This document shows, one piece after another, positions 1 to 9,490 of a stretch of 64,000 nt of DNA. How positions within the stretch are numbered: the first letter of the stretch is position 1; the number at the start of each line of letters is the position of its first letter. Source of the stretch: JAKAVN01 sp963734845. GTDB taxonomy: Bacteria; Desulfobacterota; Binatia; Binatales; Binataceae. Made by a program: the position numbers and the translations under genes. Where the stretch lies: NCBI GenBank assembly GCA_963734845.1, contig CAVTIS010000017.1, positions 186,001-250,000 on the forward strand. The letters run 5' to 3'. The notes below the pieces were generated by a model. It worked only from the letters and a program-made list of their open reading frames with translations. It did no database searches and had not been told where the DNA came from.

Positions 1-1
1 G

Positions 2-376
2 CTGCTGAAGAACCGTTTCGTATTCATCAACGTGTGGCGGCCGATTCGCGGCCCCGTGGAGGAGGCGCCGCTCGCGGTGTGCGACGCGCAGAGCATGCGC
101 CTTGCCGACTTCGTGCCGACCGACCTCAAATATCGCGACCGCACCGGCGAGGTTTACTCGGTGGCTTTCAACCCGGAGCATCGCTGGTTCTATTTTCCGC
201 GGATGCAGCGCGATGAGGCGCTGTTGCTTAAGTGCTACGACTCCTCCGTCGACGGTCGTGCGCGATGGACCGCGCACACAGCTTTCGACGATCCGACCTC
301 GCCGCCCGAAGCCGCACCTCGCGAGAGTATCGAAGCGCGCACAATCGCGTTTTTCGCGCCCGACAAGAAAAACTGA
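2..376 (+). CDS. CmcJ/NvfI-like oxidoreductase, C-terminal part (5' truncated by window edge)
   Basis: The reading frame is open from base 2, so the gene begins before the window. The visible segment contains RFVFINVWRPIRGPVEEAPL followed by a conserved CDAQS and a late WFYFPRMQRDEALLLKCYDS block, which I recognise as the C-terminal half of the CmcJ/NvfI (formerly GA4 desaturase-like) family of putative non-haem oxygenases. Family members are about 250-300 aa, so less than half is visible. A GTG at 32 is internal to the conserved block and is not the start. It converges on the TauD gene. Function in this organism is unknown; the family call is fairly secure. Confidence 0.75.
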   Translation: MLKNRFVFINVWRPIRGPVEEAPLAVCDAQSMRLADFVPTDLKYRDRTGEVYSVAFNPEHRWFYFPRMQRDEALLLKCYDSSVDGRARWTAHTAFDDPTSPPEAAPRESIEARTIAFFAPDKKN

Positions 377-413
377 AACGGGGAGCGCCGCCCTCGCGGC
401 GCTTCGATTTAAT

Positions 414-1346
414 CTAATATTCTTCGGCGCTCGCCGAGGCGTCGCCTGCAGGTGGCGCAACCGCGATGCCCTGCTGCTCGCAGGTGTTCGCTACATCGGA
501 GACGGTGGCGCGGCGCACGTCGCGAGTCCATCGGAGATCGTCGAAGTCAGTGCCGCGATGCATCGTGCAGCGATCGTCCCACATCACCAGGTCGTGCACG
601 CGCCATCGATGGTTGTATACGAACTGACGCTGAGTGGCGTGTGCGATAAGCTGGTCGATGAGGGCGCGGCCCTCGTCTTCCTGCATGCCGAGGATGCGGC
701 CGGCGTGCGAAGCGAGGTAGAGTGACTTCCGTCCGTTTTCAGGAATTGTTCGCGACATCACCTGCGGGACCGGCGGCAGGCTCTTGCGCTCGGCCTCGGT
801 GAAGGCGCTGAAGCCGATGCGCGCGCGCGAAAAAGCCAGGGCGTGCTCGGCGACCAGGCCGTCGAGCCGACGCTGCAGCCCCTCGCCTAGGGCGTCGTAG
901 GCGGCGCGCAGGTCGGCGAATTCGGTGTGGCCGCCGATCGGCGCTACGGTGCGCGCATACAGCAGCGAGGCGCGCGCCGGCAGATACTTGAACGAGCTGT
1001 CCGTGTGCCACAACCGATTGGCAAGCTGCAGCATCCGCGTCCGGCTTTTTTCGCCCCAGATTTCGCTTCGCGAATTGAGGTTGGAAACGTCGGCGAGTTT
1101 GTCGGGCACCCGCAGTTTCGCGCCCAGGTTCAGGGCCGCGATGGTGGTCTCGAGCGGACCGAAGTGCCGCGCGAAATCGATGTGCTGCTCATCGGTGAGT
1201 TCCTGCCCCGGAAAGACCAGCACGGCATAGTCCCAGAAGGCCTGCTTGATCGACGCGACATCTGCCGGGTCGAGCGGGCGCGACAAATCGACGTCGCCTA
1301 TTTCGGCGGCGAAACCTTCTGTCACCGGACATACCGTGATCGCCAT
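414..1346 (-). CDS. TauD/TfdA family 2-oxoglutarate-dependent dioxygenase
   Basis: 310 aa, the usual length for Fe(II)/2-oxoglutarate dioxygenases of the TauD/TfdA family, which hydroxylate sulfonates, phenoxyacetates or related acids. The facial triad is visible: WHTD (H114, D116) and the distal CTMHRGTDFD (H263), with R275-R279 positioned to bind 2-oxoglutarate. The region around WHTDSSFKYLPARASLLYA resembles TfdA (2,4-D dioxygenase) more than taurine dioxygenase, so an aromatic or alkyl ether acid is a reasonable substrate guess (inference). It lies 28 bp downstream of a secreted hypothetical gene on the same strand. The ATG at 1346 begins the conserved domain almost at once. Confidence 0.9.
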   Translation of the reverse strand: MAITVCPVTEGFAAEIGDVDLSRPLDPADVASIKQAFWDYAVLVFPGQELTDEQHIDFARHFGPLETTIAALNLGAKLRVPDKLADVSNLNSRSEIWGEKSRTRMLQLANRLWHTDSSFKYLPARASLLYARTVAPIGGHTEFADLRAAYDALGEGLQRRLDGLVAEHALAFSRARIGFSAFTEAERKSLPPVPQVMSRTIPENGRKSLYLASHAGRILGMQEDEGRALIDQLIAHATQRQFVYNHRWRVHDLVMWDDRCTMHRGTDFDDLRWTRDVRRATVSDVANTCEQQGIAVAPPAGDASASAEEY

Positions 1347-1374
1347 CGGGGGTCCTCCGCTATTGTGCGCAGAC

Positions 1375-1983
1375 CTAGGGCGAGGGTGCGGAAGAGGGCT
1401 CGCCCGGAGTTTCAGGCGAAGGTTCGGAAGGAGATTCGGAAGAAGGTTCAGATGACGGCGCCGGCGACGGTCCGGACGCTGCCTCCGGGGAAGACGCCGG
1501 AGCGCCCGCGCGCATGCTTTCGAAAAAGCTCGAATTCGCGCTGACGAACTGGCCCAGCGCGATCACGATCTGGTCCGACATTTCGGGCGCCTTGTCCTTG
1601 CCGACCCGAAACACCGAAGAATCCTCGAACACCTCGCCCGGCAGCTTGTCCGAATAAATGGTGAAGGAAACGGATACCGCCGACATGCGCCCGGCCAGTT
1701 TATTGTCGATACCCTTCCACATGTCCACGCAGGCAAAATGCACGCCCATCCCGTAGCCGCTGGTGTTCTCGGCCAGTTGATAGCCGACCGACTTTTGGAT
1801 TTTTTCTTTGAACGTCGCGCAGAATTTCTCCCCCACGGGATCGGCGCAGCGGCACGCGACGTTGATGTTGATCTTTCCGGCCGCGTCCTGCGCAGCGCTG
1901 TCGGTGGGCCAAACCGCCGTCGAAGCCGCCGCGATGACAAGCGACATCATAGTTGCCGCGATTATGAATCGAGGAACTCTCAA
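1375..1983 (-). CDS. Secreted hypothetical protein with Pro/Ser/Glu-rich tail
   Basis: About 202 aa. The N terminus is a plausible signal peptide (hydrophobic IIAATMMSLVIAAASTAV, then SAAQ), so the product is probably periplasmic. The middle (about 35-150) has several cysteines (CRCADPVGEKFC, HFACVDMW) and no family I recognise. The last ~45 residues are a low-complexity tail of SEPSSESPSEPSPE type. The first start in frame is TTG at 1983, with no clear ribosome site; ATG at 1950 would still leave a signal peptide and is an alternative. It sits just upstream of the TauD gene and may be cotranscribed with it. Confidence 0.6.
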   Translation of the reverse strand: MRVPRFIIAATMMSLVIAAASTAVWPTDSAAQDAAGKININVACRCADPVGEKFCATFKEKIQKSVGYQLAENTSGYGMGVHFACVDMWKGIDNKLAGRMSAVSVSFTIYSDKLPGEVFEDSSVFRVGKDKAPEMSDQIVIALGQFVSANSSFFESMRAGAPASSPEAASGPSPAPSSEPSSESPSEPSPETPGEPSSAPSP

Positions 1984-2069
1984 GACGGGTGCAGGCTAAC
2001 CAACAGCGTCGGCGCGGGCAAGAGGCCGGTGCCTGGTGCACGAACCGAGGCAACGCGGATCGAATCCAC

Positions 2070-3242
2070 TCAAATCGCGCCCCGCGCGCGCAGGCCGGCG
2101 ATCTCCGCCGCGTCATATCCGAGAGCGCTCAGCACCGCATCGGTATGCTCGCCTTTCTCGGGCGTCGGCGTTCGCAATTCCCAGGGTGTGCGGCTCAGGT
2201 TCACCGCCTGGCCGAGCAGCACCTGGTGTCCGTGCGCGGGACCCTCGATCGCGCGCGCCATGCCGACGTGGCGCACCTGCGGGTCGGCGAATACCTGGTC
2301 GATGCGATAGATCGGGCCGCAGGGGACGCCGGCCTGGTTGAGAATCTCGATCCATTCGGCCGAGGGGCGGGTGCGAGTGATCGCCTCGAGCGCCGCGTTG
2401 AGCTGGTCGCGATTCCGCAGCCGGGCCTTTCCGCTCGAGTAAGCCGGATCGGCGGCCAGGTGTTCGGCGCCAAGTGCTTTGCACAGACGGGTGAACAGCT
2501 CGTGGCCCGAGGCGGCGATATTGATGTGTCCGTCGGCGGTCGCAAATACGCCGGTCGGAATCGAGGTCGGATGATTGTTGCCGGCCTGCTCCGGCACCTC
2601 TGCGGCGAGCAGCCATCGGGCCGCCTGAAAATCCAGCATCGCCACCTGTGCCGCGAGCAGCGAGGTCTGCACCCATTGTCCCTCGCCCGATTCCTCCCGT
2701 TCCAGCAGCGCGAGCAGGATACCCATCGCGCAGAAAACCCCTGCGGTGAGATCGGCGATCGCGATGCCGACGCGGACCGGCCCCTGACCCGGCAATCCGG
2801 TTATCGACATCAACCCGCCCATCCCCTGCGCAATCTGGTCGAGGCCCGGACGATCGGCGTAGGGTCCGTCCTGGCCGAAGCCCGAGATGCTCGCGTACAC
2901 CAGCCGCGGATTGATCGCTCGCAGGCGATCGTAGTCGATACCGAGCCGGCGCTTTACGTCAGGGCGATAGTTTTCGACCAGCACGTCGGCGCTTTCGACC
3001 AGGCGTTTGAGGATTCCGAGCGCCTCGGGGTTCTTGAGGTTCAGTGTGAGGCTCTGCTTGTTGCGATGGAGGTTCTGAAAATCAGGACTGGTGCGCGAAC
3101 CGACCTCGGTGGCGTCGTTGTCGGGAGTTTCGATTTTCAGGACGTCGGCACCCCAATCGGCGAGCTGGCGCACGGCCGTCGGTCCTGAGCGCGCACGAGT
3201 GAGGTCGATGACTTTGAAGCGGGAAAGCGGAAGCTTGTTCAT
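2070..3242 (-). CDS. CaiB/BaiF family CoA transferase
   Basis: 390 aa, normal for class III (formyl-CoA transferase-type) CoA transferases, which move CoA between carboxylic acids through an aspartyl-CoA anhydride. Visible signatures are the N-terminal VIDLTRARSGPTAVRQLADWGADVLKIE, LTLNLKNPEALGILKRL, VLVENYRP and ISGFGQDGPYADRPGLDQIAQ; D135 in RPGLDQIAQ is the expected catalytic aspartate. A second, separate CoA transferase lies at 36-37 kb. Substrate cannot be read from sequence. The first residues already match the family, supporting the ATG at 3242. Confidence 0.92.
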   Translation of the reverse strand: MNKLPLSRFKVIDLTRARSGPTAVRQLADWGADVLKIETPDNDATEVGSRTSPDFQNLHRNKQSLTLNLKNPEALGILKRLVESADVLVENYRPDVKRRLGIDYDRLRAINPRLVYASISGFGQDGPYADRPGLDQIAQGMGGLMSITGLPGQGPVRVGIAIADLTAGVFCAMGILLALLEREESGEGQWVQTSLLAAQVAMLDFQAARWLLAAEVPEQAGNNHPTSIPTGVFATADGHINIAASGHELFTRLCKALGAEHLAADPAYSSGKARLRNRDQLNAALEAITRTRPSAEWIEILNQAGVPCGPIYRIDQVFADPQVRHVGMARAIEGPAHGHQVLLGQAVNLSRTPWELRTPTPEKGEHTDAVLSALGYDAAEIAGLRARGAI

Positions 3243-3389
3243 AGCAGCCGCATCATAATTCGACCGGCGCCTCGATCGCCAATGGGCCAGCGCCCAGCCT
3301 CAGGCAAATTGCGGCAATTATTTTGCAGCGCGCGACAGCCGGGAGTCGCCGGAATCCGCGACACCCCGGGCTAATGTTGAGCTTGCGGA

Positions 3390-3623
3390 CTAGCTCTTGC
3401 CCTTGGGTAAATCGGGAGCGCCCGCTTCCATTTCCGATCGCCATTTGTCGATGGTCTCGATATTGAAGCGCCAGTCGCTACCGATCCGGAAGGCCGGAAT
3501 CTTACGCCGCTTGATCAACCGGTAAATGGTGGAAGGATGCACGTGCAAGTATTCTGAAACCTCCTCCACAGTCATTACCTTGCTCTGTCGTCCGAAAAGC
3601 GGCCGGTCACTGTCTCGAGTCAT
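3390..3623 (-). CDS. Excisionase/MerR-type helix-turn-helix DNA-binding protein
   Basis: 77 aa from ATG 3623, which has a GGGAGAG ribosome site a few bases upstream; longer in-frame starts exist but add unstructured sequence. The core (MTVEEVSEYLHVHPSTIYRL, then IKRRKIPAFRIGSDWRF and IDKWRSE) is the AlpA/excisionase-type winged HTH (helix-turn-helix 17 family), a single-domain DNA binder. No phage or integrase gene is nearby, so this is probably a stand-alone regulator rather than a true excisionase. It is divergent from the histidine kinase gene across a 645-bp gap. Target unknown. Confidence 0.85.
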   Translation of the reverse strand: MTRDSDRPLFGRQSKVMTVEEVSEYLHVHPSTIYRLIKRRKIPAFRIGSDWRFNIETIDKWRSEMEAGAPDLPKGKS

Positions 3624-4268
3624 ATCGCTCTCCCGAACCTGCAAACAGCCGCGGCTCCCACAGACTCCTCCGAGGATGCCGGGAAGGAATGTTCGCCGGT
3701 TCCTCATAAACAGCGCGCCGGATGGGGCGCCTGTTCGAAAAGTCCTACACGCGGCTGACAGCATAAGTGCGCTCCGCACAAGCTGCCATTGCCTGTCTAG
3801 CATCATCGATGAGAGTCGCATAGATCGTGCATCAAACTAATTCTTTGCCTCAGAATCGTATGCCCGCATTAAGCTAAAAAGGCTCAGGCCTGCGAAAATT
3901 CGAAGAAAAAATTTGTGGACAAAAGATCATTGTTGTTGAATGCGAGCCACAACTCGATGCGCTTCTTGTGGCGCCGCTACGACAGCGGCGAGCAATCCTG
4001 CAGCGGTCGCGCAAACTCGCCTCGCAATTATGTGGCAGTGCGCATTCCCAGTCGCGCACAGTAATGCCTATTTATGACCAGCATTGACTAAGAAAACGTA
4101 TGTCGTGGGCGGCGACCGATGTTATGTAGCTAGTCGCGCACGCTTATTGGTCATCGATGCTTCATATCGCTCACCTAGGCACAAATGCTGCATCGTTTGC
4201 ATCGCGCTCAGCCGTCGAACTATTCGGCGCACGTCGCCGCGGCAGCACAGATCGATTGAGGGGGTACC
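3624..4268. other. Intergenic region between divergent HTH gene and hybrid kinase
   Basis: 645 bp without a convincing gene. It contains an AT-richer stretch around 3835-3925 that could hold promoters for either flanking gene, but I found no consensus -35/-10 pair I would defend. A GAGGGGGT ribosome site just before 4269 serves the kinase. Short ORFs here have no recognisable features. Confidence 0.5.
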
Positions 4269-6833
4269 ATGGCGGATTTGTCCGGAATCGGAGCGAACAT
4301 GCTGGAGTTCCTGAAAGCGCGTTCCAGGCGCAACACCGCCCTCCGCAGCGTGGAGGCGGCGGATTCCGGCACCCTGCAGCTGGCCCCGCGCCATCAGATC
4401 GATCTTCTGCAGTTCGTACTCGATAGCATGGCCGAGGGGGTGATCGTCTGCGATCGCGATTTGCGCCTGGTGCTCTTTAACCGCGGCGCGAGCGCGATCT
4501 TTGGCGCTGACTTGCGCGGCTACGATCTCCGGTCCGCAGCTGACACATACTCGCTATTAGCGTCGCATGACGGGGCGCCAATCGCGATGGAGGATCGGCC
4601 GCTGCTCCGGGCCATGAAGGGCGAAGCGGTCGACAACGCCCAGTTCATATTGCGCGGACCGACTATGGCGACCGAGCGATGGGTCGAAATCTTCGCGCGC
4701 CCGGTCATGACCGACGACGGCACGATCCTCGGCGGAATGATCGTCCTGCGCGATATCAGCGAAAGCAAAATGGCCGAAGAGCAGACCAAACGCGCGCGCG
4801 ATCTTGCATTGGAGGCCGAGCGCGTGCGCTCCGAATTCCTCAGCAACATGAGCCACGAAATCCGCACTCCACTCAACGGAATCATCGGCATGACCCAGTT
4901 GCTGCTCGGCACCGCGCTCAGCCCGGAGCAGCGCGAATACGCCGAGACCGTGCAATTGAGCACCGACCTGCTCTTCGGGATGGTCAACGATCTGCTGGAT
5001 TTTTCCAAACTCGCGGCCGGCAAGGTCGTGCTGCAGCAGACCGATTTCGACCTCGAGCAAGTGGTCGAAACCGCTGTGGGTCTGTTTGGCGAGCGCGCTC
5101 AACGAAGCGGCGTGGAGTTGATTCTGGACGCAGACGATGGCGTGCCGCGCCTGTTGCGTGGCGATCCCGCGCGGCTTCAGCAGGTGTTGGTGAATCTGAT
5201 CAGCAACGCGGTCAAGTTCACCGAGCGTGGCGAGGTGGTGGTGCGCCTGATCAAGGAAGCCGAGACCGCAGCTACCGCGTCGGTGCGCTGCGAGGTATGC
5301 GACACCGGAATCGGGATTGCGCCTGAGGCGCAGAAGCTTCTGTTCCAGCCCTTCTCGCAGGTCGACGGCTCGACCACGCGCAAATACGGCGGCTCGGGCC
5401 TGGGGCTCGCCATCTCGGCCCAACTGGTCGAGCGCATGGGAGGGCGTATCGAGGTCGAGAGCGCGCCCGGATGCGGGTCCGTGTTTCGCTTCACGATGAA
5501 ACTGCACAAGCAGCGCCCTTATGCCGGGGCCGTATCGAATTCGTGCGTGAGACTGGAGCGGCTGAGGTTGCTGGTGATCGAGGACAACGCGACGCTGGCC
5601 GCGAGCCTCCTTAAGCGGCTTGCCGGATGGGGCGTGCGCGCCGACGCGGCCGCCGATGGGGCCGGCGCGCTGGAGCACTTGCGCGCCCACGCCGCGGCGG
5701 GAACGCCGTACGACGCGGCTATCGTCGATCTGCACTCGCCGATCGCAGGTAGCGTCCAGCTGATGCGCGCGGTCAAGGCGGACCCGGCTATCGGCGGCCT
5801 GTGGGTGATTGCCACCAGCTCGCCGGCCGCGGAAGCCTCCAATGGCGCCCGGCATTTCGCCTACGCCGACCGCTGGCTCGCCCGACCGATCCGGCCCTCG
5901 CAACTGCTGCTCAGCCTCAAGGAACTGCTGGCACAGCGGCATCGCGAGCAGCAGGCGATTCAAGGCGGCGACGGGGCGGCGCTCGAAGGGCCGCAAACGC
6001 GTCATCGGCCCGCGCACCCCATGCGCGTGCTGGTGGTCGAGGACAACGCGATCAACCAGAAGCTCGCGCTCAACCAGCTCCGCAAGCTCGGCTACGCGGC
6101 CGACGCGATCGACAATGGAACCGCGGCGCTGGACCTGATGGCGCGCAGCGCCTACGCGGCGGTTTTGATGGACTGCCAGATGCCGAAGATGGATGGCTAC
6201 GCGACCACCGCCGAGATTCGCCGCCGCGAAGCAGGGCGCCAGCACACCATCGTCATCGCGATGACCGCCTTTGCTCACGACGGGGCGCGCGAGCGATGCT
6301 TCGCAGCCGGGATGGATGACTATATCTCCAAACCCGTGCGGTTGGAGGCGCTGGAAGCGGCGCTGACGCGCTGGGTTCCGTTGAAAGGGATGTCTAACGG
6401 CCAAAACCTAACCGCTAGGACGATGTCTCCCTCGAGTTGCGAGAGTATCGATCCCGAAGTAATGATCGAACTGCTGGACTTGTCACGCTCGTGCGAGAGC
6501 GGCGATTTTCTGGGCGAGCTCATCGATATGTTCTATGCCGAGCTGGACGCCCGCGTGGCTTCGATTCGCGAGGCTTGGTCGCGCGGTGACCTGGGCGAAC
6601 TGGACGAGCGCGCCCACGAGTTCAAGGGCTCGTGCCTTAGCCTGGGTCTGACGCGGATGGCCTCGCTGTGCGGCCAGATTGAAGCGCTGGGGCGCGAGGG
6701 GACGGTCGCAGCAGTGCCGGCGCTGCTTGGCCAGATCGAACACGAGGCCCGCGCCGTCCGCCCGCTGCTCGACGTCGAACACGCGCGCGCATTACGCAAC
6801 GGCGGCGACTCGCGCGCGATGCATCCAGAGTGA
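4269..6833 (+). CDS. Hybrid sensor histidine kinase (PAS-HisKA-HATPase-REC-REC-Hpt)
   Basis: 854 aa phosphorelay kinase without membrane segments, so probably cytosolic sensing. A PAS domain spans about 45-165 (LDSMAEGVIVCDRDLRLVLFN, ending in the PAC-like GGMIVLRDISE). HisKA follows with the phospho-acceptor in NMSHEIRTPLNG (H196), then a HATPase with N box VLVNLISNAVKFTERG, DTGIGI and GGSGLGLAIS. A first receiver (about 430-555) has D487 within VDLHSPIAG rather than the usual D-x-x-MP. The second receiver (585-700) is canonical: VVEDNAINQ, D635 in MDCQMPKMDG, and K in SKPV. A C-terminal Hpt domain carries H783 in AHEFKGSC. No response regulator gene is adjacent. Confidence 0.93.
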   Translation: MADLSGIGANMLEFLKARSRRNTALRSVEAADSGTLQLAPRHQIDLLQFVLDSMAEGVIVCDRDLRLVLFNRGASAIFGADLRGYDLRSAADTYSLLASHDGAPIAMEDRPLLRAMKGEAVDNAQFILRGPTMATERWVEIFARPVMTDDGTILGGMIVLRDISESKMAEEQTKRARDLALEAERVRSEFLSNMSHEIRTPLNGIIGMTQLLLGTALSPEQREYAETVQLSTDLLFGMVNDLLDFSKLAAGKVVLQQTDFDLEQVVETAVGLFGERAQRSGVELILDADDGVPRLLRGDPARLQQVLVNLISNAVKFTERGEVVVRLIKEAETAATASVRCEVCDTGIGIAPEAQKLLFQPFSQVDGSTTRKYGGSGLGLAISAQLVERMGGRIEVESAPGCGSVFRFTMKLHKQRPYAGAVSNSCVRLERLRLLVIEDNATLAASLLKRLAGWGVRADAAADGAGALEHLRAHAAAGTPYDAAIVDLHSPIAGSVQLMRAVKADPAIGGLWVIATSSPAAEASNGARHFAYADRWLARPIRPSQLLLSLKELLAQRHREQQAIQGGDGAALEGPQTRHRPAHPMRVLVVEDNAINQKLALNQLRKLGYAADAIDNGTAALDLMARSAYAAVLMDCQMPKMDGYATTAEIRRREAGRQHTIVIAMTAFAHDGARERCFAAGMDDYISKPVRLEALEAALTRWVPLKGMSNGQNLTARTMSPSSCESIDPEVMIELLDLSRSCESGDFLGELIDMFYAELDARVASIREAWSRGDLGELDERAHEFKGSCLSLGLTRMASLCGQIEALGREGTVAAVPALLGQIEHEARAVRPLLDVEHARALRNGGDSRAMHPE

Positions 6834-6907
6834 ATCGACTATACGCGGAGACTGCGTGAGATCCTTGAGTCCGGCAGTCTGCGCTCGGGATGACTGACGA
6901 AAGAGAT

Positions 6908-7876
6908 TTATCGAAGAAAAGAGCCGGCCTCGACGTCGTAGCCCAGCCGCAGCGCGCAATCGCGCAGAATTTCCGGCTCCCAGGCCGGCCGCCGGGGATT
7001 TCGCGCATGCGGCAGGCTGGTTGAAATTCGTCCCACCAGATGCAGAAACGTCGCGGCCGAATGCTTGTAAGCCGGTACCGGCGCGCGAAAGGCCACGTTG
7101 CCCAGGTACTGTAGCGCGTCGGCCAGCGCATAGTAGGCTGGGTCGCCGGTTTCCCACAGCCGGTCACGCTCGGCGAATTTTTCCGGAGCAAAGGTCGCCA
7201 GGCCCAGCAGGTAGTCCGAGCCGTACTCGATCATATTGATGCCGAGATCATTGCCAGTATAGATGCGCAAGTCGGGTCGTATCGCGTCGCGCAGCGCGAG
7301 CCGCTCCAGTTCCGTCAGCCGATCGAGCGAAGAGTGCTTGAGGCCCCCAAGTTCCGGAATCTCCATCAGGCCGCGCAGCGCCGGCTCGCTGAAAATCTCG
7401 CCATTGGGCGCGAACATCCGCCCCAGCTCGAAACCCAGCACGCTTGGGTAGCCGCGGCACGCCGCACGATAGGCCGCGACCTTCTCGCGGTCCGATTTGC
7501 CGTGCAGCCGAGCGGTCTGGAACAGGATTGGGATGCCGCCGAATTTCACGATCAGGTCCATCTGGCGGCGGTACAGCGCGACCACCTCGCCGTCGCGGCC
7601 TTCGATAAAGGCGCCGGCGACGAACGGCACGCCGCCGCCCAACGCCTCGCGGGTCCATCGCAACACCTCGTGCTGTTCGGCGTCGCTCAGGTAGTTCACG
7701 TAGCCGGTGTCCATGTTGACCGCGTTGGTCAGGCCGGCGCGATGCGTCGCGGCCAGGTGACGCTGAAATTCCTCGACCGCAATCGCGCCGTGCGTGTCAT
7801 AGGGCAGCAGCGCGGCCGCGATGCCCTGCACCTTGCGGTGCAGCCTCCGCCGTTCGATCAGGCTTTGCTGTTTCAT
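6908..7876 (-). CDS. DHDPS/NAL-type (DapA-like) aldolase family protein
   Basis: 322 aa. The pattern of an N-terminal AALLPYDTHGAIAVEEFQRH, NMDTGYVNYLSDAEQHEVLR and a Schiff-base lysine candidate K180 in ELGGLKHSS is that of the dihydrodipicolinate synthase/N-acetylneuraminate lyase superfamily of class I aldolases and lyases. It lacks the close GTTGE signature of true DapA, so lysine biosynthesis is unlikely; a catabolic aldolase or dehydratase for an oxo acid is more likely (inference). It is transcribed 42 bp after the OYE-family gene, so the two probably act in one pathway. Confidence 0.8.
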   Translation of the reverse strand: MKQQSLIERRRLHRKVQGIAAALLPYDTHGAIAVEEFQRHLAATHRAGLTNAVNMDTGYVNYLSDAEQHEVLRWTREALGGGVPFVAGAFIEGRDGEVVALYRRQMDLIVKFGGIPILFQTARLHGKSDREKVAAYRAACRGYPSVLGFELGRMFAPNGEIFSEPALRGLMEIPELGGLKHSSLDRLTELERLALRDAIRPDLRIYTGNDLGINMIEYGSDYLLGLATFAPEKFAERDRLWETGDPAYYALADALQYLGNVAFRAPVPAYKHSAATFLHLVGRISTSLPHARNPRRPAWEPEILRDCALRLGYDVEAGSFLR

Positions 7877-7918
7877 CGTCTCGATTTCGCCGTCTCGGGG
7901 TTACTCATCGCGGTTTGA

Positions 7919-9394
7919 TCATTTCGCCGCGGCCCGCCGCACCTTGGCCTCTTTGAGGCGCAGCGCCAGGTCGGATTTCTTGTAGTGAGGGTCGAGCGGA
8001 TAGCATCCGGAGGCCAAGCCGTTGCGCGGCGCGGTGGTGCAATCGCTGAAGGTCCGGCAAACCCGCTTGTGTTGAAGCGTCTTCCCTTCGATAGCGTCCC
8101 ACAGTATTTCGGGATAGGTCAGAACCATCCGCCCCAGGCCAATCGAATCGACCCATCCCGCGCGCACGGCGGCTTGCGCCACGTGCGGCAGGAAATCCTG
8201 CAAGTAGCTATACCCGGTGCCCACGATGACGAGTTCGGGAAACCGTTGCTTGAGCACGCGCGCCGCGTTCATCTGCCGCGCCACTTCAAGCAACGGATCG
8301 GCGGGCGGCCGGTAGCCGTCCGACGGCGGATAGGCCGCCGGGCGCTGAATGTGCGGAGTGTAGTACGGGCTTCCGGCGGTCAGATTAACCAGCCGGATAT
8401 TCATTTGTTCCAGCAGGGCGAGAAAGCGCGTCGGTTCGGTCAAGTCGATCTCCGTCGGATCGGCCGGATTCACGCCGAAGCCCCATCGATAGGGAATGAG
8501 CCGCTCCGCCGGCTCCGGCTCCCCGATTCCCGCCCCCACCGATGACGAGCCGGGCGCGGGCCGAAACGGCACCATGTCGAAGGCCGAGAGCCGCACGCCG
8601 ATTTTAAGCCCGGGGGCCAGCGCGCGGATGCCCTCGACGATTTCGCGCAGGAAGCGCGTGCGGTTCTCGAAGCTGCCGCCGTAGCGTCCTTCGCGTGTGT
8701 GCGCGCTCAGAAATTCGTGCCCGAGATAGCCGTGGCAGTGTTTGACGTCCACAAAATCGAAGCCGAGGCGCGAGGCAGTCTGCGCCGCGCGATGAAAGTC
8801 CTCGACGATCGCGCCAATCTCGCCGTCCGTCAGCAGGGGAAACCCGGCGGTGAGTTGCAGCCGTCGGTCCAGAATCGGATGGCGGTAGAGGATTCGCGGC
8901 GCGGCCCGGTTGTCCGCGTCAGGACGGCTATAGCGTCCCGAATGCGTGAGCTGCAGCCCGATCAGAAGGCCGTCGTCGGAGCCGGCGAGATGGCGATGCT
9001 CCTCGATCAGAACCTCTCGCAGATGAGCCAGGCCGCGTTCGGTATGCGGGCCGACCACGAGTTGATTGGGATTGGCGCGCCCGTCGTGACGCACGGCCGC
9101 CGCCTCCCCGCCCCAGATCAATTTCGCGCCGCTCTGTCCGAACCGGCGCCATCGGCGAATCGTATTCTCGCTCGGATTACCGTCAGCCGTGCCGTCCCAT
9201 CCTTCCATCGGATGGATGGCGATGCGGTTGCCGAGAGTTATTCCGTGGTGCACCAGCGGTTGCGCCAGCGGCGAATCGGCTCCGCGCGCCAGTTCGCGAT
9301 CGCAGGGTAACGCAATTTTGAGCGCGTCCAGATGTTCCTGGAACTGCGCCACGTCGCGCAAGCTTCCAAGGCGCGAAAACTCACTGGCGTTCAT
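7919..9394 (-). CDS. NADH:flavin oxidoreductase, Old Yellow Enzyme family
   Basis: 491 aa, longer than a minimal OYE barrel (about 360). Visible OYE signatures are HPMEGWDGTADGNPSE, FGQSGAKLIWGGEAAAV, the long LIGLQLTHSGRYSRPD block with the H-S-G-R segment, FVDVKHCHGYLGHEFLS, and FENRTRFLREIVEGIR. The tail has a cysteine-containing segment (VCRTFSDCTTAPRNGLASGC) that recalls the 4Fe-4S cluster segment of 2,4-dienoyl-CoA-reductase-like members, though the exact spacing differs and no second NAD(P)-binding domain follows. It probably reduces an activated alkene. It heads a two-gene operon with the DapA-like gene. Confidence 0.88.
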   Translation of the reverse strand: MNASEFSRLGSLRDVAQFQEHLDALKIALPCDRELARGADSPLAQPLVHHGITLGNRIAIHPMEGWDGTADGNPSENTIRRWRRFGQSGAKLIWGGEAAAVRHDGRANPNQLVVGPHTERGLAHLREVLIEEHRHLAGSDDGLLIGLQLTHSGRYSRPDADNRAAPRILYRHPILDRRLQLTAGFPLLTDGEIGAIVEDFHRAAQTASRLGFDFVDVKHCHGYLGHEFLSAHTREGRYGGSFENRTRFLREIVEGIRALAPGLKIGVRLSAFDMVPFRPAPGSSSVGAGIGEPEPAERLIPYRWGFGVNPADPTEIDLTEPTRFLALLEQMNIRLVNLTAGSPYYTPHIQRPAAYPPSDGYRPPADPLLEVARQMNAARVLKQRFPELVIVGTGYSYLQDFLPHVAQAAVRAGWVDSIGLGRMVLTYPEILWDAIEGKTLQHKRVCRTFSDCTTAPRNGLASGCYPLDPHYKKSDLALRLKEAKVRRAAAK

Positions 9395-9490
9395 CCACTC
9401 TCCTCGTGCGAACAGGGGCCGTTCAGGCGGCCTTGCCTTGAATTGTCACATCGAGGTGAGGATTCGCAATCGGCGCTAAGCGAAAGTGAC

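Noticed and set aside
3390..3623. Sign of a prophage or integrative element from the excisionase-type HTH
   Set aside because: No integrase, attachment-site repeats or phage genes were found nearby; the domain is widely used by ordinary regulators.
4557..6404. 615-codon open frame on the minus strand
   Set aside because: It is antisense to the hybrid histidine kinase, whose domains and catalytic residues are complete on the plus strand; high GC content makes long antisense frames common.
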